7,876 bases of DNA, taken from assembly GCA_013138655.1 (NCBI GenBank), contig WTCI01000309.1:1-7876 (forward strand), read 5' to 3'. Of the stretch, positions 1 through 6,560 are shown piece after piece. The stretch's first letter is position 1, and each line of letters starts with the position of its first letter. Below the pieces are notes generated by a model. It made no database searches and was not told where the DNA came from. It worked only from the letters and a program-made list of their open reading frames with translations. The translations under genes were made by a program, and so were the position numbers. Origin of the DNA: Desulfuromonadaceae bacterium (GTDB lineage Bacteria; Desulfobacterota; Desulfuromonadia; Desulfuromonadales; Geopsychrobacteraceae).

Positions 1-354
1 GAAGATGATCTTGGAACCATCGAACAGGTAATCGGCCCGGACCAGTTTCATCTCCATTTTCCGTTCCTGCACCCTTTGGTGGCAGAATTTCAGGGCCTCA
101 CCTTCATGCTGGGCATTGTTTTCGCTCATCTTGAGATCTGCCTTGTTGGCAATGCGCAAAACATTTTTAAGTTTTGGCGGGGCATCTTGCGGATCGATCA
201 TGCGTGGTTCACGAATCACAACGCCGAGGGCTCTCCCTCGTTCCGTTTCCACGACCACCTTATCGCCGATCTTCAGTTCATGGTCGCAGGCCGCAAAATC
301 AAAAACTTTTCCCGCAGTATGAAATGAAATGCTGACTAGTCTAAGCTCTTCCAT
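1..354 (-). CDS. ricT: PSP1-domain protein, RicT/YaaT-like (3' end outside window)
   Basis: The visible part is the first 118 codons, starting at an ATG (352-354) and still open at the window edge. It begins MEELRLVSISFHTAGKVFDF and continues with a beta-rich stretch (DKVVVETERGRALGVVI, about residues 31-47), then a charged helical segment (about 85-105), and ends at DYLFDGSKIIF, which matches the conserved start of the central PSP1 core. Cysteines at 23 and 91 are visible. In Bacillus the homologue RicT forms an Fe-S-containing complex with RicA and RicF that stimulates RNase Y-dependent RNA processing; its role in Gram-negative bacteria is poorly defined, so function here is inference. It lies 41 bases after holB in the same direction, an arrangement common in bacteria, so it is probably co-transcribed with tmk and holB. 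A purine-rich AAAGGA lies about 11 bases before the start. The family is usually near 270 residues, so over half is missing. Confidence 0.85.
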   Translation of the reverse strand, partial: MEELRLVSISFHTAGKVFDFAACDHELKIGDKVVVETERGRALGVVIREPRMIDPQDAPPKLKNVLRIANKADLKMSENNAQHEGEALKFCHQRVQERKMEMKLVRADYLFDGSKIIF

Positions 355-395
355 GTATATGAAAATCCTTTATCTTTATAGATTATCAGTGATCT

Positions 396-1367
396 TCAAG
401 CGGCAGTCATGCGCATCAGCATGAATTCCATCGCAAGTTGTCGGTTGACGTTTCGTTGTAAGTGATAGCGCCCGGTTTCAAGTGCCTGCAATTTTTGCAA
501 CAAACTTGTTGTGGTTTCAACCGCCAGCTGACGGTAAAGAGTTTCTTTCAGGTCAATGTTGACCATTTCATCTTCTGGTCGACCATGTTTAAGCAGCAGC
601 AGGTCGCGGAAAAAAGCCTGGTAAATTTCAAGGATTTCATTCAGTTGCTCTTTCTCCGCGGCAAGTTCTTCAGCCAGGCTGAAGAGAGGGATAATGCTGC
701 CGGAGGAGAGACTCAGTAACGAGCGGAGCAGATCACGTCGTCGTTCGAGATATAACCCTTTATTTTTCCCGAGCGCCTTCTGGAAACTGCCTTCTGACAG
801 GGCCGCGAGTATTGAGGCTTCGGTTTCATCCAGCTCAAGGCGATTTGCCAGAATTTCTGTCAACCGCTGTTTCGGTAAGCGATGAAAAGGGAGCCGTTGG
901 CAGCGGGAGCGGATCGTCGGCAAAAGCTTTTCCGGCTGGCTGGTTAAGAGAATGATGACCGTGTTCGGTTGCGGTTCCTCAAGGGTCTTTAACAGGGCAT
1001 TCGCTGCTGCCGGATTGAGCTGTTCGGCACCATCGATCAGGCAGACTTTATATTTTCCTTCCAGCGGGCGCAAGGACAGATCCTGTTGCAGGCTGCGAAC
1101 CTGATCAATCTTGATACTTGTCCCTTCAGCATCAACCAGGTGAAGATCCGGGTGGTTATTATGATCGACCTTACGGCAGGGGGGGCAGTCACCGCAACCG
1201 TCTCCAGTTTGACAGAACAGGGCTCGGGCGAGCGCCAGAGCAACCAGTCGTTTGCCGACCCCATCCGGTCCATCAAACAGGTAGGCATGCGCAATGCGCT
1301 GATTTTTCAATGACCGCTGGAGAATGTCGATCTGCTGTTTATGGCCGATGATTGAATCAAAGGTCAT
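396..1367 (-). CDS. holB: DNA polymerase III subunit delta' (clamp loader)
   Basis: This 323-residue protein is a clamp-loader subunit that helps the gamma/tau complex place the beta sliding clamp on primed DNA. The N-terminal AAA+ fold is clear: GHKQQIDIL at 8-16, a P-loop-like GPDGVGKR at 33-40, a four-cysteine zinc module (C52, C58, C61, C64), a Walker-B-like VCLIDGAE at 108-115, NALLKTLEEP at 123-132, and the SRC sensor/arginine-finger motif at 154-156. The P-loop lysine is followed by Arg instead of Ser/Thr, and the Walker B position reads DGAE instead of DExx, as expected for delta', which does not hydrolyse ATP; DnaX proteins keep GKT/S. The C-terminal third is helical and less conserved. 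Its ATG overlaps the tmk stop by 4 bases (ATGA), and GAGG sits about 4 bases upstream within the end of tmk, suggesting translational coupling. The length is normal for the family. Confidence 0.93.
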   Translation of the reverse strand: MTFDSIIGHKQQIDILQRSLKNQRIAHAYLFDGPDGVGKRLVALALARALFCQTGDGCGDCPPCRKVDHNNHPDLHLVDAEGTSIKIDQVRSLQQDLSLRPLEGKYKVCLIDGAEQLNPAAANALLKTLEEPQPNTVIILLTSQPEKLLPTIRSRCQRLPFHRLPKQRLTEILANRLELDETEASILAALSEGSFQKALGKNKGLYLERRRDLLRSLLSLSSGSIIPLFSLAEELAAEKEQLNEILEIYQAFFRDLLLLKHGRPEDEMVNIDLKETLYRQLAVETTTSLLQKLQALETGRYHLQRNVNRQLAMEFMLMRMTAA

Positions 1368-2017
1368 AACGCCTCACTATCTGCGGGTAAAAAGGGGTCA
1401 ATAATAGCTGCCACCTGCTGAGCAATCTGCTGCGGAGTCTGCTCGGCGTCGATAACGCGGATTCTTTGCGGTTCGGCTGCTGCCATGCTCAGGTAGGCTC
1501 TACGGATGCGTTGATGGAACTCAAGTTGTTCCCTTTCGAAGCGGCCTTCAGAACTGTCCTGTTGCGCTTCTTCTCGGTGTGTGGCACGGCTGATCCCGAT
1601 CTCCACCGGCAGATCGAGAAGCAGAGTCAAGTCCGGATGACAACCTCCAGCCGTCAGCAGGTTGAGTCGCTTGATCAGGGCCGGGTCGAGACCTCGTCCT
1701 GCTCCCTGATACGCCAGAGTGGCATCGGTAAAACGGTCGCAGAGAACCATGCGACCCGATTGTAAGGCCGGTTGTACGATCTCTTCGATATGTTGTGCGC
1801 GGGCCGCTGCGTAAAGCAGTAGTTCTGTTTGTGGTATCATTGCGGCGTTCGCTGGATTCAGCAGGATGCCGCGAATCTGATCGGCGATCGGGCAGCCCCC
1901 GGGTTCACGGGTACGCAGAACCTCTATGCCCTGTTGTTGCAGATGTTTCGCAAGGAATCGGATCTGGGTGGTTTTGCCTGAACCTTCGATGCCTTCGAAG
2001 GTGATAAATGGTGCCAT
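1364..2017 (-). CDS. tmk: thymidylate kinase (dTMP kinase)
   Basis: Phosphorylates dTMP to dTDP with ATP, the last specific step to dTTP, in the cytoplasm. From the chosen ATG the protein has 217 residues, close to the usual 205-215. Motifs: P-loop GIEGSGKTT at 9-17, the dTMP-binding TREPGG at 36-41, DRF at 94-96 followed by TDATLAYQGAGRGL (the DRY/F-type motif and TMP-contacting segment), and a lid region around 144-162 rich in Arg and Glu. The frame stays open upstream to a TTG at 2081-2083, giving 22 extra residues, but that extension (MYRYSDSLSDFGLN...) has no family counterpart and no ribosome site, while MAPFITFEGIEGSGKTT is the typical N-terminus. The Shine-Dalgarno before the ATG is weak (TGGA about 9 bases away). 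It is the first gene of the leftward operon with holB, whose ATG overlaps its stop. Confidence 0.93.
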   Translation of the reverse strand: MAPFITFEGIEGSGKTTQIRFLAKHLQQQGIEVLRTREPGGCPIADQIRGILLNPANAAMIPQTELLLYAAARAQHIEEIVQPALQSGRMVLCDRFTDATLAYQGAGRGLDPALIKRLNLLTAGGCHPDLTLLLDLPVEIGISRATHREEAQQDSSEGRFEREQLEFHQRIRRAYLSMAAAEPQRIRVIDAEQTPQQIAQQVAAIIDPFLPADSEAL

Positions 2018-2100
2018 CTGATTAATCCAGGGAACAGGTTGGTTCAGGCCGAAATCGCTTAGCGAGTCACTGTAACGATACAAGCTGCCTTGAACAAAGC

Positions 2101-2130
2101 ATTATAGGGAAACAGCAGTTGATGAATCAA
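2101..2130 (-). promoter_or_regulatory. sigma70-like promoter for tmk-holB-ricT
   Basis: On the minus strand there is a -35 element TTGATT (2125-2130), an 18-base spacer and a perfect -10 TATAAT (2101-2106). Transcription would begin near 2094 and give a leader of roughly 78 bases before the tmk ATG. It lies in the only gap ahead of this operon. Consensus matching only; no start site is proven. Confidence 0.6.
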
Positions 2131-2171
2131 GATTAAACCTGCGATATTAAAGGTACCATTCGGCAAAGAGT

Positions 2172-2200
2172 TTGAAGTGGCAGAAGCTTTTGGATATACT
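2172..2200 (+). promoter_or_regulatory. sigma70-like promoter for rnc-era(-der)
   Basis: A -35 element TTGAAG (2172-2177), a 17-base spacer and a -10 TATACT (2195-2200; five of six consensus bases) point rightward to rnc. The predicted start near 2207 leaves about 28 bases of leader before the GTG at 2235. This also argues against an upstream TTG start for rnc, because that TTG is part of the -35 element. Consensus matching only. Confidence 0.55.
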
Positions 2201-2224
2201 TCGCAGCAATCAGCTGCTTTGCTT

Positions 2225-2228
2225 GGAG
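2225..2228 (+). promoter_or_regulatory. ribosome binding site deciding the rnc start
   Basis: GGAG followed by a 6-base gap and GTG at 2235-2237. This is the only good Shine-Dalgarno before the conserved N-terminus of RNase III. It supports the GTG start over the in-frame TTG at 2172. Confidence 0.6.
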
Positions 2229-2234
2229 ATCTTG

Positions 2235-2942
2235 GTGGAAACATTCATAGAAAAACTGGAAAAAGTACTCGGTTACCATTTTGCGGATCAACAACTCCCG
2301 CTACAGGCGTTGACACATAAATCCTTCAGTAACGAGCAATCTGACTCCGTTCGACACAATGAGCGTCTGGAATTTCTGGGAGACGCGGTTCTGGAATTGG
2401 CGGTCAGTGAATTTGTGTTCAAACAGTACCCCGATATTCCGGAAGGGGGATTGACCCGGATTCGTTCCGAAGTTGTCTGTGAAGTGGGTCTGGCTGAGGT
2501 CGCGCAACAGCTGGTATTGGGTGAAGGGTTGCGACTCGGCAGGGGAGAGGAGAAGAGTGGCGGCCGGGGAAAATCGAGTTTGCTGGCCGATGCCCTTGAG
2601 GCGCTTCTCGGGGCCGTTTATTGTGATGGCGGATTTGCGGCCGCCTCACAGGTTATCGAGACGATATTCAGATCCTTGATTGAGCAGTCTGCTTTATCGC
2701 GTTATGGCACCGACTATAAAACTTGTCTGCAGGAACGTCTGCAGGCGTGTTCCGGGCGGCTTCCCGAGTACCATCTGGTCCGGGTGGCGGGGCCCGACCA
2801 TGAGCGGATTTTTTCTATGGAGGTTCGTTTTGATGGAAAACTGCTCGGCAGTGGACATGGTCCCAGCAAAAAACGGGCAGAACAACAGGCCGCTGCGGCA
2901 GCCCTTGATCATCCGTTGGTCAGAAATTGTGAGTCAGCATGA
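2235..2942 (+). CDS. rnc: ribonuclease III
   Basis: Double-strand-specific endoribonuclease that processes the rRNA precursor and structured mRNAs; it works as a dimer with Mg2+. With the GTG start it has 235 residues, normal for the family. The signature NERLEFLGD is at 42-50 and the second catalytic patch LLADALEALLGA at 116-127. By position, E43, D50, D119 and E122 correspond to E. coli E38, D45, D114 and E117, so all four acidic catalytic residues are present. The C-terminal double-stranded RNA-binding domain spans about 159-226, with YKTCLQERLQ at its start, GKLLGSGHGPSKKRAEQQAA near its end, and the typical GPSKKRAE helix. The stop overlaps the era start by 4 bases (ATGA), showing tight coupling. 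The frame extends upstream to a TTG at 2172, but that start would fall inside the predicted -35 box. Confidence 0.95.
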   Translation: METFIEKLEKVLGYHFADQQLPLQALTHKSFSNEQSDSVRHNERLEFLGDAVLELAVSEFVFKQYPDIPEGGLTRIRSEVVCEVGLAEVAQQLVLGEGLRLGRGEEKSGGRGKSSLLADALEALLGAVYCDGGFAAASQVIETIFRSLIEQSALSRYGTDYKTCLQERLQACSGRLPEYHLVRVAGPDHERIFSMEVRFDGKLLGSGHGPSKKRAEQQAAAAALDHPLVRNCESA

Positions 2943-3832
2943 CAGATGTTTTTAAATCAGGTTTCGTTTCCATTGTCGGCCGGCCGAATGTCGGCAAATC
3001 GACGCTTTTGAACCAGATTCTCGGGCAGAAGATTGCGATTACCTCCAATAAGCCGCAGACCACCCGCAATCGGATTCTGGGGATTCATAACTTTTCCGGC
3101 GGGCAGGTCTTGTTCGTTGATACCCCCGGAATTCACAAACCTAAAGGAAAATTGAACCGCTACATGGTTGACCAGGCGAGAGGTGCCTGTAGTGGTGTCG
3201 ATCTCGTGTTATTCCTGGTTGAGGCAAATGATCAACCCGGTGGTGGGGATGAATATATTCTCAAGTTGTTGGACAAAAACCGGGTGCCGGTCTGTCTGGT
3301 GATCAATAAAATTGATCTCGTCAACCCGCCGAGTCTCTTGCAGCTGATCGATGCTTATGCCGCGCGATTCGAATTCAAAGAGATCGTCCCCATTTCCGCT
3401 CAGTCTGGTGATGGTGTCCAACAACTGCTACAGGCCATTAAACCTTATCTGCCGGAAGGGCCGCTTTATTACCCGGAAGATATGCTGACTGATCAACCGG
3501 AAAGATTCATTGCCGCTGAAATGGTTCGGGAAAAAGTGATGCGCCGGACCAGTGAAGAGATTCCTTACGGGGTCGCTGTGCAGGTGGATTCATTTGAAGA
3601 GAAGCCGGAAAAGAACCTGGTGGTTATCCAGGCGACCATTCATGTCGAGCGGAACAGCAATAAAAAAATTATCGTTGGCAAAGGTGGACAGATGATTCGG
3701 ACACTTGGCCAGGATGCCCGTAAAGAGATTGAACGTTTTCTCGGCACCCGAGTGTATCTCGAATTGTTTGTCCGGGTGGACAAGGGTTGGAGTCAGAGTG
3801 AGCGGATGCTGCGCGAACTCGGTTACGAATGA
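2939..3832 (+). CDS. era: GTPase Era, 30S ribosome maturation
   Basis: Essential GTPase that binds the 3' end of 16S rRNA and checks 30S assembly. The 297-residue length is typical. GTPase motifs: G1 GRPNVGKS at 14-21, G2 region KPQTTRNRI at 38-46, G3 DTPG at 61-64, G4 NKID at 123-126 and G5 SAQ at 153-155. The C-terminal KH domain follows from about 195, with YGVAVQVDSFEE at 210-221 and the RNA-gripping loop IIVGKGGQMI at 244-253, and it ends in the family-typical VDKGWSQSERMLRELGYE. The ATG overlaps the rnc stop, the usual rnc-era pairing that couples rRNA cleavage and subunit maturation. The stop codon TGA (3830-3832) abuts the direct repeat bordering the inserted hairpin element. Confidence 0.97.
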   Translation: MTDVFKSGFVSIVGRPNVGKSTLLNQILGQKIAITSNKPQTTRNRILGIHNFSGGQVLFVDTPGIHKPKGKLNRYMVDQARGACSGVDLVLFLVEANDQPGGGDEYILKLLDKNRVPVCLVINKIDLVNPPSLLQLIDAYAARFEFKEIVPISAQSGDGVQQLLQAIKPYLPEGPLYYPEDMLTDQPERFIAAEMVREKVMRRTSEEIPYGVAVQVDSFEEKPEKNLVVIQATIHVERNSNKKIIVGKGGQMIRTLGQDARKEIERFLGTRVYLELFVRVDKGWSQSERMLRELGYE

Positions 3833-3839
3833 TAGAGAA
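3832..3839. repeat. left copy of 8-base direct repeat (candidate target-site duplication)
   Basis: ATAGAGAA here recurs at 3986-3993, directly outside the two ends of the palindromic element. The first base is the last base of the era stop codon. The exact boundary is uncertain by one base, because the final A may belong to the element end. Confidence 0.55.
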
Positions 3840-3985
3840 TGGTCTCGCAAAAAAGAATACACTGGCTAAGCAAAAATTTCGCCCTACAAGGCCTAGTGGT
3901 TTTTCAGGGGTGAAGGCATACATGGTATGTCGAGGTCCTGAAAAACCACTGTAACGCAGTAGGGCGGACTTTTTGCGACGCCATC
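3839..3985. mobile_element. MITE-like palindromic insertion element, non-coding
   Basis: This is a roughly 147-base element in the era-der gap. Its ends are imperfect inverted repeats: ATGGTCTCGCAAAAAAG on the left (3839-3855) against the complement of CTTTTTGCGACGCCAT on the right (3969-3984). Inside are nested perfect stems: CGCCCTAC (3880-3887) with GTAGGGCG (3959-3966), and the 14-base AGTGGTTTTTCAGG (3895-3908) with its complement (3937-3950). An 8-base direct repeat ATAGAGAA borders both ends. There is no credible reading frame inside, so movement would need a transposase supplied elsewhere. Deleting one repeat copy plus the element (3832-3985) rebuilds the era TGA and leaves 20 bases before der, a normal operon spacing. 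The mobile interpretation is inference from one copy; a REP-like palindrome or a regulatory hairpin is the alternative. Confidence 0.6.
3870..3976. other. long nested hairpin with T-runs on both sides
   Basis: If transcribed, this core of the element folds into four stacked stems: 7 pairs (3870-3876 with 3970-3976), 8 pairs (3880-3887 with 3959-3966), 14 pairs (3895-3908 with 3937-3950) and an apical 5 pairs (3917-3921 with 3925-3929, loop ATG). The GC-rich 8-pair stem is followed by GAC and TTTTT on the plus strand and by AAA and TTTTT on the minus strand, so it resembles a bidirectional intrinsic terminator. Whether it ends transcription, stabilises the era mRNA or is read through to der cannot be told from sequence. 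Confidence 0.5.
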
Positions 3986-3993
3986 ATAGAGAA
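3986..3993. repeat. right copy of 8-base direct repeat (candidate target-site duplication)
   Basis: ATAGAGAA, identical to 3832-3839. It lies 13 bases before the der ATG and contributes to the purine-rich stretch AGAGAAAGAAAG, which is the only candidate ribosome site for der. Confidence 0.55.
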
Positions 3994-4006
3994 AGAAAGC
4001 AAATAG

Positions 4007-5326
4007 ATGTTACCTGTTGTTGCGATCATCGGTCGGCCGAATGTCGGCAAATCAACCCTGTTTAATCGTTTGCTCGGTAGACGCAAAGCTATTGTCGAGG
4101 ATATCCCTGGCGTGACCCGTGATCGACATTATGCTGAAATCACTCGTTTTTCGCGCCCTTTTCTCCTGATTGATACCGGCGGTTTCGAGCCGGCCAGTGA
4201 TGATCGCCTGCTGATTCAGATGCGTGAACAATCCCAGCTGGCTATTGAGGAGGCGGATGTTATTTTTTTTCTGATGGATGTCAAAGAGGGCCTGACGCCA
4301 TCGGATGAAGATGTTGCCAAGATGCTGCGGCGTATCGATAAGCCGGTTTTCTATCTGATCAACAAGGTTGATGGTGAAAAGCAAGAGGCGGCAACCGTGG
4401 AATTTTATGCCCTCGGTATCGACAAATTCTATTCCCTGTCAGCGGAACATGGTCGCGGTATCAATGACCTGTTGGCTGATCTGGAAGAGTTTTTGCCTCC
4501 GGCGGCAGAAAATAATGAGCTGGAGGGAGAAGTACGGATGGCGGTTATCGGGCGACCGAATGTCGGCAAATCTTCCCTGGTCAATCGGTTGCTCGGTTAT
4601 GAACGGGTGGTGGCGAATCCGACCCCCGGGACCACTCGTGACAGCATCGACACGCCGTTTATGTACAATGATAAGCGCTATGTTCTGATTGACACCGCAG
4701 GGATCCGTCGTAAAGGAAAGGTCAGCCAGACGCTCGAGAAATACAGCGCTGTTAACGCGTTGAAGGCGATGGATAGGGCGCATGTGGTTTTGATGGTCAT
4801 CGACGCAGTCGAGGGGGTCACCGACCAGGATCTCGCGGTCGCAGGCTATGCATACGAAAAGGGGCGTGCCCTGATTCTGGTTGTCAATAAGTGGGATTTG
4901 CCGGAAAAAGACAATAAAACCATGGGGATTTTCGTTGCTGAAGTCCGTCGGCGTTTTAAATATCTGCCGTTTGCGCCGCTGGTTTTTGTCTCGGCACTGA
5001 CCGGGCAGCGAGTCGCAAAAATTATGCCGATGGTTGCTGAAGTTTATGAAGAATTTGACCGCCGTGTGTCGACCCCTCGGTTGAACAAAGGATTGGAGGA
5101 GTTTACGCAGAAAAATCCACCTTCTATGGTTCGCGGGCAGCGGATCAAGTTTTATTACGCCGTCCAAGGGGCCGTTCGGCCGCCGACATTTGTTCTTTTC
5201 ACCAATCGCCCTGATGATATTCATTTTTCCTACCAGCGTTATCTGATCAACTGTTTTCGGGAGAAGTTCGCTTTTGACCGGGTTCCGATCCGCTTGCAGT
5301 TTAAAGGACGTGGTAAAGCGGGCTGA
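4007..5326 (+). CDS. der: GTPase Der (EngA), 50S ribosome assembly
   Basis: Tandem-domain GTPase needed for late 50S subunit assembly. It has 439 residues, typical for the family. First G domain: GRPNVGKS at 9-16, the conserved PGVTRDRHY at 34-42, DTGG at 56-59, NKVD at 119-122 and SAE at 145-147. An acidic linker (ENNELEGE, about 168-175) leads to the second G domain: GRPNVGKS at 182-189, [10 protein letters not shown] at 207-216, DTAG at 229-232, NKWD at 294-297 and SAL at 329-331. A KH-like domain fills the C-terminus (about 350-436), ending in the usual [11 protein letters not shown]. The ATG is preceded only by a weak purine-rich site (AGAGAAAGAAAG). It is probably the third gene of rnc-era-der, but the 174-base gap containing the hairpin element may alter its expression. 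No Rho-independent terminator is visible after the stop. Confidence 0.97.
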   Translation: MLPVVAIIGRPNVGKSTLFNRLLGRRKAIVEDIPGVTRDRHYAEITRFSRPFLLIDTGGFEPASDDRLLIQMREQSQLAIEEADVIFFLMDVKEGLTPSDEDVAKMLRRIDKPVFYLINKVDGEKQEAATVEFYALGIDKFYSLSAEHGRGINDLLADLEEFLPPAAENNELEGEVRMAVIGRPNVGKSSLVNRLLGYERVVANPTPGTTRDSIDTPFMYNDKRYVLIDTAGIRRKGKVSQTLEKYSAVNALKAMDRAHVVLMVIDAVEGVTDQDLAVAGYAYEKGRALILVVNKWDLPEKDNKTMGIFVAEVRRRFKYLPFAPLVFVSALTGQRVAKIMPMVAEVYEEFDRRVSTPRLNKGLEEFTQKNPPSMVRGQRIKFYYAVQGAVRPPTFVLFTNRPDDIHFSYQRYLINCFREKFAFDRVPIRLQFKGRGKAG

Positions 5327-5435
5327 TGAAGAACAAAATCTTTACTCACGGCGTTTTCTTGGTTATCTTAGTATGTCCTTAGAAATTATTATTGGCCGCC
5401 TGAGGTAAAGAGAACTTATTAGGGATCTGCTTGTT

Positions 5436-6503
5436 ATGGGGCTAGAAGGCTATCTTGAGGATCTGGGGATCGGTGATATCCTGCAGATTGTCAGTCTGAG
5501 TAAAAAGTCGGGAACGCTCTCTTTAAATAAATTACGAGAGTCGGGCAGCATTACCTTTGTTGACGGTCAGGTGGTGCGGGCAACGTCCAGTTCTTCTCCG
5601 GAAACCCTTGGGCAACTTCTGAACAAAGCCAAGCTTGTCACTGAAGAACAAATTGCCGAGGCTCTGGCCCGGCAACAACAACTCAAAATGCACCAGCCGC
5701 TGGGACGCATCCTCAGTGAGACATGTCAGATTAAGCCTGAAGTTATTGAAGCTGTTGTTCGGGAGCATGTCGAAAAAGTTGTTTTCAGTTTTTTGTCCTG
5801 GACTTCGGGTGCTTTTGTCTTTCAACTCGGAGAACCGCAAGTGTTCGGCAGTACGGCGCTGAATCCTTTTGATTTTATGCTGGAGAAGGGGATTTCCTCG
5901 CAACGTCTGGTGTTTAAGGCACAAACTCTGAGTCCCCGGGAAGGGGATGACGGGGTTGCCGATGACGCTGCCGTAGAGAGAGAAATCGCCCGGCTTGAAA
6001 GTCGTTTGGATAATCAGGGACTCAGCCTGTTGCGTGGCATGCTGGCTGAGTTGGAATATGCGTCAATCGGCGGAGGGATTATTCTGCTGATTCTGCGCTA
6101 TGCGAGCGAAATCATGAACCGGGCAATCGTCTTTGATGTGCGAGGGAGACAACTGGTCGGGCTTGGACAGTTTGGACTGTCGGGACTTTCTATGGCAGCG
6201 GATGAAATTGTTCGCAAGATGCGCCTGAACATAGAACCCGGTTCATTATTTGCCAAAGTAGTGCAGCAAAAAACAGCAATCCGTTCTCCCCTCAGTGAGA
6301 CATCTGCTGAGCGGGCTTTAGCGGAGATTTTGGGAGGGCCTTCGAAAGAGGTTTTTCTTGGCCCTCTGGTCAGTGATGGCAAAGTTGTCGCTATATTGTA
6401 TGGGGATAATTATCCGGACAACAAGCCGATTAAATCTGCCAATAGTTTTGAGATTTTTCTTTCTCAGGCCGGTCTGGCGATGGAGCAGGCATTGCAGGTT
6501 TGA
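5436..6503 (+). CDS. DUF4388 (PATAN) protein with GAF-like C-terminal half
   Basis: A 355-residue soluble protein with no signal peptide or membrane helix. Residues about 1-130 match the DUF4388/PATAN pattern: MGLEGYLEDLGIGDILQIVS, then SLSKKSGTLSL, GSITFVDGQVVRATS, a helical insert (LGQLLNKAKLVTEEQIAEALA, about 58-78) and FSFLSWTSGAFVFQLGE at 117-133. PATAN domains are common in delta-type proteobacteria and cyanobacteria (PatA), often next to receiver domains, and are thought to mediate protein contacts in signalling. An acidic linker (about 165-190) precedes residues 195-355, whose strand-helix order (IVFDVRGRQLVGLG; EVFLGPLVSDGKVVAILYGD) resembles a GAF sensor-type fold; this part is less certain. 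It lacks a receiver domain itself, but cheY follows 57 bases later and then cheA, so it is likely a partner in that relay. AGGGA lies 10 bases before the ATG. Molecular function unknown. Confidence 0.82.
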   Translation: MGLEGYLEDLGIGDILQIVSLSKKSGTLSLNKLRESGSITFVDGQVVRATSSSSPETLGQLLNKAKLVTEEQIAEALARQQQLKMHQPLGRILSETCQIKPEVIEAVVREHVEKVVFSFLSWTSGAFVFQLGEPQVFGSTALNPFDFMLEKGISSQRLVFKAQTLSPREGDDGVADDAAVEREIARLESRLDNQGLSLLRGMLAELEYASIGGGIILLILRYASEIMNRAIVFDVRGRQLVGLGQFGLSGLSMAADEIVRKMRLNIEPGSLFAKVVQQKTAIRSPLSETSAERALAEILGGPSKEVFLGPLVSDGKVVAILYGDNYPDNKPIKSANSFEIFLSQAGLAMEQALQV

Positions 6504-6549
6504 TGATTGAATGCCTGGTGAATCGTTTTGCACACGAAATGAAAAGATT

Positions 6550-6553
6550 GGGG
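6550..6553 (+). promoter_or_regulatory. ribosome binding site deciding the cheY start
   Basis: GGGG sits 7 bases before the TTG at 6561-6563 but only 1 base before the other in-frame TTG at 6555. The spacing favours the second TTG, which gives the canonical receiver N-terminus MKKILIADDSS. No ATG or GTG start exists ahead of the receiver core; an in-frame TGA at 6540-6542 closes the frame upstream. Confidence 0.5.
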
Positions 6554-6560
6554 TTTGATT

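Noticed and set aside
76..327. Plus-strand open frame of 83 codons at the left edge
   Set aside because: It is the complement of the ricT coding region, whose minus-strand translation gives a clear PSP1-type N-terminus.
2172..2234. Upstream TTG start for rnc giving 21 additional residues
   Set aside because: It coincides with the predicted -35 element, has no family similarity, and the GTG at 2235 has a good GGAG at correct spacing.
3904..4086. Small minus-strand open frame spanning the palindromic element and the start of der
   Set aside because: Composition is set by the hairpin and by the antisense of der; no start signal or domain supports it.
4439..5224. A 261-codon open frame on the minus strand, antisense to der
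   Set aside because: It lies wholly inside der, a full-length and strongly conserved gene, and its translation shows no recognisable domain. It is a by-product of codon use in der.
5341..5369. Possible promoter TTTACT-N17-TATCTT before the DUF4388 gene
   Set aside because: Only four of six bases match in each box and other equally weak pairs exist in this AT-rich gap, so it is not listed as a feature.
5327..5435. Search for a Rho-independent terminator after der
   Set aside because: No GC-rich hairpin followed by a T-run was found; read-through from der into the DUF4388 gene stays possible.
5532..5924. A 130-codon minus-strand open frame inside the DUF4388 gene
   Set aside because: It overlaps a well-supported plus-strand coding region, has no family resemblance and no convincing ribosome site.
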